NCBI GenBank assembly: GCA_017399515.1
Contig: JAFQBZ010000034.1
Location: 1-19,716, forward strand
Length of the DNA stretch: 19,716 bases
Direction of reading: 5' to 3'
Source of the DNA: Clostridia bacterium
GTDB lineage: Bacteria; Bacillota; Clostridia; Christensenellales; UBA1242
Below the pieces are notes generated by a model. It worked only from the letters and a program-made list of their open reading frames with translations. It made no database searches and was not told the origin of the DNA. A program made the position numbers and the translations under genes. Shown piece after piece: positions 14,451 to 19,716 of the stretch. Numbering within the stretch: the first letter of the stretch is position 1; every line of letters starts with the position of its first letter.

Positions 14451-14554
14451 AAATTTGTTCATTTAATTATATTTTTAAATCAAATTTAGAACAAATAAAT
14501 AAGAAAGATAGTTATAATTTGTTCAAATTAACAAGTTGTAACTATCTTTTTGTT
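14451..14554 (+). promoter_or_regulatory. Structured leader: repeated AATTTGTTC element plus terminator-like hairpin
   Basis: AATTTGTTCA occurs at 14452-14461 and again at 14517-14526; its complement GAACAAAT lies between them at 14489-14496 and can pair with either. The second copy is in the loop of an 11-bp perfect hairpin (14504-14514 with 14539-14549, inner pair TTGTT/AACAA) that ends in a T run, so it has the form of an intrinsic terminator ahead of the first gene. The repeats could be operator half-sites around the transcription start or an RNA switch. I matched no known riboswitch. Confidence 0.5.
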
Positions 14555-14580
14555 ATTTTTATAAAACATGCGAGGATAAA

Positions 14581-15576
14581 ATGAAAAAGATAATATCACT
14601 CATATTAATATCAATATTATTATCTTTTGGATTAATCTATAAATCATCCAAAAAGAGTGAAGCAATTATAATTTACACATCAACTGAAGACTATAATATG
14701 AATCTGTTGCAGCAACGACTAAATGAAACTTTTCCAAACTATGAAATCGTTGTTGAATATATGTCTACAAGCAACATTGCAACAAAGGTTTTAGAAGAAG
14801 GGTCAAGCAGTGAATGTGACATCATTTTTCAATTAGACTATAGTTATCTTGATAAATTAATAACTGCCGACAGGCTGGCACATTTTGATGATTTATATGA
14901 CTTAACAGTTTTTGAAAACGACACAATCACAGCATCTAATAAAAACTATGTCATTCCAACAACAAGAAATGGCGGTTGCGTTATCATTAACAACAAAGTT
15001 TTAGAAGATAGAAACATTGAAAAACCAACATCTTATCAAGACCTTTTAAAACCTGAATTCAAAAATCTAATTTCAATGCCATCACCAAAATCTTCATCAA
15101 CAGGATATATGTTTTTATTATCATTAGTTAATGCTTGGGGTGAAGAAACCGCACTTGAATACTTTGATGGTTTTTCTGAAAATGTAATGGCTTACACTTC
15201 TTCAGGTTCTGGACCAGTAAACGCTCTTTCAAATCGTGAAGTTGCCGTTGGTCTTGGAATGACATCTCAAGCCGTTGATAAAATCACCAAAGGAAACAAT
15301 GAACTTGAAGTTGTATTTTTTGATGAAGGTTCACCTTATGCCCTTCTCGGCTCAAGCATTGTTAAGGGAAAAGAAACCAGAAAAGAAGTTATTGATGTAT
15401 TCTCATACATTTATACAAGTTATGTTGAAGAATCATGCAAAACATTTTACCCTGAACCAATATTAAAAGATAAAATCTTTAATGTTGAAAATTTCCCTAG
15501 CAACATTGTTTATTCTAATATGAATAATAATTCACTCACATACAAAGAAAATCTTTTGAAAAAATGGAAGTACTAA
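14581..15576 (+). CDS. Substrate-binding protein of an ABC importer (PhnS/FbpA-like)
   Basis: Extracytoplasmic binding protein of 331 residues from the iron/aminoethylphosphonate cluster of type 2 periplasmic-binding folds. After an N-terminal hydrophobic segment (about 4-20) the mature domain begins with IIIYTSTED, and contains SSECDIIFQLDYSYLDKL, VIPTTRNGGCVIINNKVL, FKNLISMPSPKSSSTGYMFL and SGSGPVNALSNREVAVGLG, all typical of this cluster. It has no lipobox cysteine, so it may stay tethered by an uncleaved segment. The start has GAGG five bases upstream. It is the first gene of the operon and shares one base with the ATPase gene (TAATG). The substrate is inferred only from gene order. Confidence 0.8.
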   Translation: MKKIISLILISILLSFGLIYKSSKKSEAIIIYTSTEDYNMNLLQQRLNETFPNYEIVVEYMSTSNIATKVLEEGSSSECDIIFQLDYSYLDKLITADRLAHFDDLYDLTVFENDTITASNKNYVIPTTRNGGCVIINNKVLEDRNIEKPTSYQDLLKPEFKNLISMPSPKSSSTGYMFLLSLVNAWGEETALEYFDGFSENVMAYTSSGSGPVNALSNREVAVGLGMTSQAVDKITKGNNELEVVFFDEGSPYALLGSSIVKGKETRKEVIDVFSYIYTSYVEESCKTFYPEPILKDKIFNVENFPSNIVYSNMNNNSLTYKENLLKKWKY

Positions 15577-16418
15577 TGGAAAAGAATAACAAAAACAACA
15601 TAAAAGAAACTAAAACTGATAAAATTGAATCTGTTCAAGAAACAAAAAAAGTTAAATTATCAATTGAAAACATCACAAAAACATTCAACTCTAAAACAGT
15701 TGTTGATAATGTGTCTTTTGATGTTTATGATGGCGAATTTCTCTCAATTTTGGGACCATCTGGCTGTGGAAAAACAACACTATTAAGAATACTCATTGGT
15801 TTAATTAAACCTGATGGTGGAACAATTCTTAAAAAAGGAAAAGACATAACAAACACAAAAATTTCTAAGCGCGGAATGGGTATTGTGTTTCAAAACTACG
15901 CCCTCTTTGAAAATATGACTGTTTTGCAAAATGTTGAATATGCTTTAATTGTCAACAAAACACCAAAAGTGATTGCAAGAAAAAGAGCCTTGACACTTTT
16001 GAAGAAAATGCACCTTAGAGAGTTCGAAAACAAAAAACCTTATGAACTTTCAGGTGGTCAACAACAAAGAGTTGCAATTGCTAGAACACTCGCATTAAAA
16101 CCTGACATTATCTTGTTTGATGAACCAATGTCAGCACTTGATGTTTCAACAAGATTAGAACTTTGCCAAGAGTTAAAACGCGTTCAAAAAGAATTTAAAA
16201 CAACAATGATTTACATCACCCATGATCAAGAAGAAGCATTCACACTTTCTGATAGAATTATGGTTATGGAAGTTTCTAAAATAAGCCAAATTGGAACACC
16301 TGTTGAAATATTAAAAAATCCAGCAAATGATTATATCAAATCATTTGTATGCGATAACTTAACTAACAAAATTAACAATTTAAAACATTTTGTGGAGTTA
16401 TCAAATGAACAAAACTAA
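15576..16418 (+). CDS. ATP-binding protein of the importer (PhnT/PotA-like)
   Basis: ATPase subunit of 280 residues. Walker A GPSGCGKTT (60-68), Q-loop Gln106 in GIVFQNYALFENMTV, signature LSGGQ (158-162), Walker B ILFDEP (179-184), D-loop SALDV and switch His216 in ITHDQEEAFTLSDR are intact; the last phrase is typical of CUT1/PotA/FbpC-type importers. The body ends soon after EILKNPANDYIKSFV, so the C-terminal TOBE domain usual in that group is missing, while a lysine-rich 25-residue N-terminal extension is added. I start it at ATG 15576 (TAATG overlap); an in-frame ATG at 15564 is the alternative. It overlaps the permease gene by 14 bases. Confidence 0.88.
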   Translation: MEKNNKNNIKETKTDKIESVQETKKVKLSIENITKTFNSKTVVDNVSFDVYDGEFLSILGPSGCGKTTLLRILIGLIKPDGGTILKKGKDITNTKISKRGMGIVFQNYALFENMTVLQNVEYALIVNKTPKVIARKRALTLLKKMHLREFENKKPYELSGGQQQRVAIARTLALKPDIILFDEPMSALDVSTRLELCQELKRVQKEFKTTMIYITHDQEEAFTLSDRIMVMEVSKISQIGTPVEILKNPANDYIKSFVCDNLTNKINNLKHFVELSNEQN

Positions 16419-18042
16419 CACCCTTTCAATTCCACAAAAAAAACATTGGCTTAAACAATCACCAAGCAAATATTTTGAAATATTTTTATGCATTGTTTTG
16501 TTTTCGTTTATAGTGGTTCCACTCATAACAATGTTAACAAAAATAGATAAAGATACTTTTTCAAGAGTATTTTCAGATGATTTGTTTTTAGAATCATTAT
16601 TAAATTCTTTCACAACCACAATAGCCGCAACAATAATTTCAGTTGTTTTGGCATATGCTCTCGCCTGGGCAATTTCAAGAACAAATATTAAATTTAAAAC
16701 AATTTTCAGTGTTATATTCACCCTTCCAATGTTGATTCCTTCAATTTCACACGGAATGGGCTTAACCATTCTTTTTGGAAATAACGGAATCTTCACAAGG
16801 TTTTTTAACACTTCTTCACATTTATATGGATTTTCTGGAATTGTTATGGGCTCTGTTTTATACTCATTCCCTGTTGCATTCTTAATGTTTGTAGATATTT
16901 TTAAATATGAAGATTACACACCTTATGAAGCGGCTGAAATTTTAGGAATACCAAAACACAGACAATTCTCGTCAATCACATTTCCATACATTAGAAAACC
17001 TTTAATTTCAATCATTTTTACTGTTTTCACAATGATTATCACAGACTATGGAATTCCACTTTCAGTTGGTGGAAAAACCAAAACACTTTCTGTTTTGCTT
17101 TATGAAAACACTGTTGGTCAATTAGATTATTCGGCAGGTGCTTTAATTGGAACATTCTTGCTTTTACCTGCTGTTGCTGCATTTTTATTTGATTTATTCA
17201 ATAAAGATAAAGCAAAATCTTCATTCATAACAAAAGAATATATTCCAACAAAAAATAAAGTTAAAGACACTTTTGGTTATATCATAAGTGCATTTGTTTC
17301 ACTTTTCATCTTAACCGTTATTGTTTCATTCTGTTTGCAAGCCTTTTCAACAAGTTATCCGTCTAATATGTCATTCACATTCAGCCATATTAAACGAGCA
17401 TTAAATAAGGCAAGCATAGGTTATTTAGATAATTCAATATTCATTTCACTTTTCACTGCATTTGTGGGAATGATAGTAACATTCTTAACTGCATATTACA
17501 CCGCAAGAGTAAAATCAAAAACTTCAAAATTCTTGCACATCATATCAATGATTAGCCTTGCAATTCCTGGACTTGTTTTGGGTTTATCATTTGTTATCAC
17601 TTTCAAAACTTCATTTATTTATGGAACTTTAGTCATTTTAATTTTAGCAAACACAATACACTTCTTTGCTTCACCTTACCTGATGACTTACAACGCATTA
17701 AATAAATTAAATGAAAACTTAGAATCAACAGGTCAAGTGCTTGGCATTCCAAAATATAGAATAATTTTTGATGTTATTGTTCCTCAATGCAAACACACAC
17801 TTTTAGAAGTTTTCTCATACTTCTTCATAAACAGCATGATGACAATTTCTGCAGTATCATTCTTGGCAACACGAAGCACAAAACCTCTATCATTAATGAT
17901 AAATCAATTTGAAGCATTCAATATGATGGAATGTGCAGCGGTTATCGCCCTTATGATTTTAATCGTAAACTCAATAATGAAACTTATAATTTATTTAATC
18001 AAAAGAAAAGGAGAAAAATATGTTAACAAAAAATCAATTTGA
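16405..18042 (+). CDS. Double-domain permease of the importer (PhnU2-like)
   Basis: Inner-membrane channel of 545 residues, with two fused binding-protein-dependent permease domains, so one chain replaces the usual pair. Each half has about six hydrophobic segments and an EAA loop that docks the ATPase: YEAAEILGIPKHRQF starting at residue 174 and LESTGQVLGIPKYRI starting at 439. This layout is that of FbpB-type iron permeases and of the putative aminoethylphosphonate permeases (TIGR03262-like). ATG 16405 is preceded by GGAG at seven bases; an in-frame TTG five codons upstream is less likely. The 3' end overlaps the cytidylyltransferase gene by 23 bases. Confidence 0.87.
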   Translation: MNKTNTLSIPQKKHWLKQSPSKYFEIFLCIVLFSFIVVPLITMLTKIDKDTFSRVFSDDLFLESLLNSFTTTIAATIISVVLAYALAWAISRTNIKFKTIFSVIFTLPMLIPSISHGMGLTILFGNNGIFTRFFNTSSHLYGFSGIVMGSVLYSFPVAFLMFVDIFKYEDYTPYEAAEILGIPKHRQFSSITFPYIRKPLISIIFTVFTMIITDYGIPLSVGGKTKTLSVLLYENTVGQLDYSAGALIGTFLLLPAVAAFLFDLFNKDKAKSSFITKEYIPTKNKVKDTFGYIISAFVSLFILTVIVSFCLQAFSTSYPSNMSFTFSHIKRALNKASIGYLDNSIFISLFTAFVGMIVTFLTAYYTARVKSKTSKFLHIISMISLAIPGLVLGLSFVITFKTSFIYGTLVILILANTIHFFASPYLMTYNALNKLNENLESTGQVLGIPKYRIIFDVIVPQCKHTLLEVFSYFFINSMMTISAVSFLATRSTKPLSLMINQFEAFNMMECAAVIALMILIVNSIMKLIIYLIKRKGEKYVNKKSI

Positions 18043-18907
18043 TGTTCTTGATTGCATCGTAAATTCAGACAAAAAAATATCGCAAAGAAATATTGCAAAA
18101 TTAATAGGTCGTTCTGTTGGAACAGTTAATAAAATCTTGTTAGAACTTGAAAATAACGAACTTGTTAAAAATAATCAAATCACTGAAAAAGGTCTTCTTG
18201 AATTAGAACCATATAAAGTTAAAAGAGCAATTTTGATTGCTGCAGGTCTTGGTTCAAGATTGATTCCAATCACATTAAACACACCAAAACCATTAATTAG
18301 AGTTAAAGGCAAAAGAATTATTGAATCTCTTCTTGACGCTCTTACAGAAGTTGGCATTGAAGAAATTTATATTGTTAGAGGCTATCTTGGTGAACAGTTT
18401 GATTCCCTTTTATATAAATATCCAAACATTAAGTTTATTGAAAATGATAAATTTAATGAAGCAAACAACATTTCATCTGTTGTTCTTGCTAAAGATTATT
18501 TGTCAAATGCCTATATTGTTGAATCAGACCTTTTGTTGCATAACAAAAACTTAATTAGAAAATATCAATACTCTTCAAATTATTTAGGAATCCCTGTTGA
18601 AGTATCTAATGATTGGTGCTTACACACAACAAATAAATTCATTTCAAAAGTATCAATTGGCGGACAAAATTGCTATCAAATGGTCGGCATTTCTTATTGG
18701 AATGAACAAGATGGAAAACAATTAGCACATGACGCTGTTGAAGTGTTTAACGCCCCTGGTGGAAAAGAACGCTATTGGGATCAAGTTCCACTTGAATACT
18801 GCATAGATAATTATAAGTTAAGAGTTCGTCAATGCACATTTGACGATATCGTTGAAATCGACACATTCAATGAACTCAAAGCCATTGACAAAGCCTACGA
18901 TGTTTAA
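18020..18907 (+). CDS. Winged-helix domain fused to LicC/PntC-like cytidylyltransferase
   Basis: Two-domain protein of 295 residues. Residues 1-65 form a winged helix (SQRNIAKLIGRSVGTVNKIL, about 21-40, as the helix-turn-helix; then LENNELVKNNQITEKG). Residues 68-295 form a nucleotidyltransferase with AAGLGSR (74-80), Lys90 in NTPKPLI, FNEANNISSV, VESD (Asp170, metal ligand), GKERYWDQVPLEY and FDDIVEIDTFNEL (Asp281, second metal ligand). This matches LicC (phosphocholine) and PntC (2-aminoethylphosphonate) cytidylyltransferases, which make CMP-linked headgroups from CTP. Its position behind a phosphonate-type importer favours the latter, but a phosphocholine or phosphoethanolamine substrate cannot be excluded. 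GGAG lies six bases before ATG 18020. The DNA-binding domain suggests self-regulation. Confidence 0.85.
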   Translation: MLTKNQFDVLDCIVNSDKKISQRNIAKLIGRSVGTVNKILLELENNELVKNNQITEKGLLELEPYKVKRAILIAAGLGSRLIPITLNTPKPLIRVKGKRIIESLLDALTEVGIEEIYIVRGYLGEQFDSLLYKYPNIKFIENDKFNEANNISSVVLAKDYLSNAYIVESDLLLHNKNLIRKYQYSSNYLGIPVEVSNDWCLHTTNKFISKVSIGGQNCYQMVGISYWNEQDGKQLAHDAVEVFNAPGGKERYWDQVPLEYCIDNYKLRVRQCTFDDIVEIDTFNELKAIDKAYDV

Positions 18908-18921
18908 AAATAAACCACAAA

Positions 18922-18949
18922 AAAAAGACGCTTTAATTAGCGTCTTTTT
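18922..18949. terminator. Bidirectional terminator between operon and oxidoreductase gene
   Basis: AAAAAGACGC (18922-18931) pairs with GCGTCTTTTT (18940-18949), with T runs on both strands. It overlaps the stop codon of the convergent oxidoreductase gene (18948-18950). Confidence 0.9.
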
Positions 18950-19716
18950 ATTTTTTTAAAGTTATATTGATGAAATCTTTTTCACTATAGAAATCTTCAA
19001 TTACACCACATATTTCTTTTGAAACATCATTATTTATATTATAAATTTTTCTACCACTTTCAATGTTTCTAACAAATTCAATAAGTTCGTATCTATATCC
19101 TTCTCCATCAAGTTGATAAAAATATCTCTGATTTTGAGTTTGATTTTCAAATCTAATTTCAAAATATTCAGTCTTCCACCAAGGTGCAGGAACATACACA
19201 TATCCTTTTGTTCCAGAAATAACAAGTTCCCCTTCAGACTTTACACCCTTTCCAACTTTAATTGAAGCAACTGCATTATCATACAAAAAGTCTACTTTAG
19301 TAAATAAATCAAATTTTCGTTTTTTATCAAACATAACAGAACTAATATGCTTTGACTTATAATCTACACCTAAAATTTGAAAAATTGGAAGCATTGCCAT
19401 AGGACCCCAAGAACAAATTGAATTCCAATTTTTTTCTATATCATTAACGCTGAATTGTGACAATTCCTTTAAACTTGTGCAAGTTGAATCTATTGAAACA
19501 ACCTCTCCAATAACACCACATTTAATAAGCAATAAAAGACGCTCATATGCAGTGGAATATGCTGTTTTAAGAGATTCCATTAAAACACAATTATTTCTAT
19601 TAGCAATTTCTAAAAGTTCTTCATATTGGGTTCTTTTTAAAGTTATTGGTGACTCACAAAGAACATGTTTCTTTTGTTTTAATGCTTTTTTAATTTGTTC
19701 ATAATGAAGCGTTGGG
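18948..19716 (-). CDS. Gfo/Idh/MocA-family oxidoreductase, N-terminus cut by window edge
   Basis: NAD(P)-dependent oxidoreductase family acting mostly on sugars, inositols and related polyols. About 255 residues are visible; the frame is open to the right edge, so the first part of the Rossmann domain with GxGxxG lies outside. Visible family features are PTLHYEQIKKALKQKKHVLC, the helix ITLKRTQYEELLEIANRNN, then MESLKTAYSTAYERLLLLI and a C-terminal beta-sheet domain with ELVISGTKGYVYVPAPWW. The ATG at 19580 is internal. The family's EKP motif reads Glu-Ser-Pro here, so the active-site lysine is missing. The gene converges on the cytidylyltransferase operon, sharing a terminator; the substrate is unknown. 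Confidence 0.87.
   Translation of the reverse strand, partial: PTLHYEQIKKALKQKKHVLCESPITLKRTQYEELLEIANRNNCVLMESLKTAYSTAYERLLLLIKCGVIGEVVSIDSTCTSLKELSQFSVNDIEKNWNSICSWGPMAMLPIFQILGVDYKSKHISSVMFDKKRKFDLFTKVDFLYDNAVASIKVGKGVKSEGELVISGTKGYVYVPAPWWKTEYFEIRFENQTQNQRYFYQLDGEGYRYELIEFVRNIESGRKIYNINNDVSKEICGVIEDFYSEKDFINITLKK

Noticed and set aside
14451..14554. Known riboswitch class in the importer leader
   Set aside because: I could match no conserved core of a known class; only the repeats and the terminator-like hairpin are visible.

Overview
The window looks like chromosomal DNA of an uncultured low-GC Bacillota, most likely a Clostridia-type anaerobe. The reasons are AT-rich coding and spacer DNA, near-consensus TTGACA/TATAAT promoters, AGGAG-type ribosome sites, U-tailed hairpin terminators and Firmicutes-like families throughout (DUF1846, TypA, LicC-like enzymes, a small protein ending PVQDADDL). 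One gene ends in TGA and tryptophan is encoded by TGG, so the genetic code is the ordinary bacterial one. I see no insertion sequence, phage gene, CRISPR array or origin. No gene-free stretch exceeds 300 bases; the longest (14377-14580, about 200 bases) holds a promoter and a structured leader.

Layout. 1-3847: a NUDIX hydrolase cut by the left edge (-), a GNAT acetyltransferase (+), a MarR-type regulator (-), and a two-gene unit of an rRNA m5C methyltransferase followed by a short-chain dehydrogenase (-). 3848-7010: typA/bipA with an attenuator-like leader, followed by a shortened DUF1846 gene (+). 7014-11720: on the minus strand, a 49-aa small protein, then a MacB/FtsX-type ABC pair whose promoter carries a perfect palindrome over its -35, then a one-helix membrane protein with three InlB/Flg_new-like repeats. 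11765-14400: an iron-containing alcohol dehydrogenase, tRNA-Arg(UCG) and an unrecognised 385-aa protein (+). 14422-18949: a four-gene operon (+) with substrate-binding protein, ATPase and double-domain permease, in the arrangement of putative 2-aminoethylphosphonate importers, plus a winged-helix/LicC-PntC-like cytidylyltransferase fusion. 18948-end: a Gfo/Idh/MocA oxidoreductase cut by the right edge (-).

The four-gene operon is the most system-like part. The sequence suggests uptake of a small amino-alcohol-type headgroup (aminoethylphosphonate, phosphocholine or similar) and its activation to a CMP-linked form for decorating a surface polymer or lipid. The enzyme carries its own DNA-binding domain, and the operon leader has three copies of a candidate recognition element, so the enzyme may also be the regulator. 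This is inference.

Two recurring habits stand out. At four start sites (GNAT, MarR, rRNA methyltransferase, alcohol dehydrogenase) a -10 box lies 6-7 bases before the ATG with no Shine-Dalgarno, which implies leaderless mRNAs next to ordinary SD-led genes. At three sites a terminator hairpin overlaps the stop codon of a minus-strand gene.
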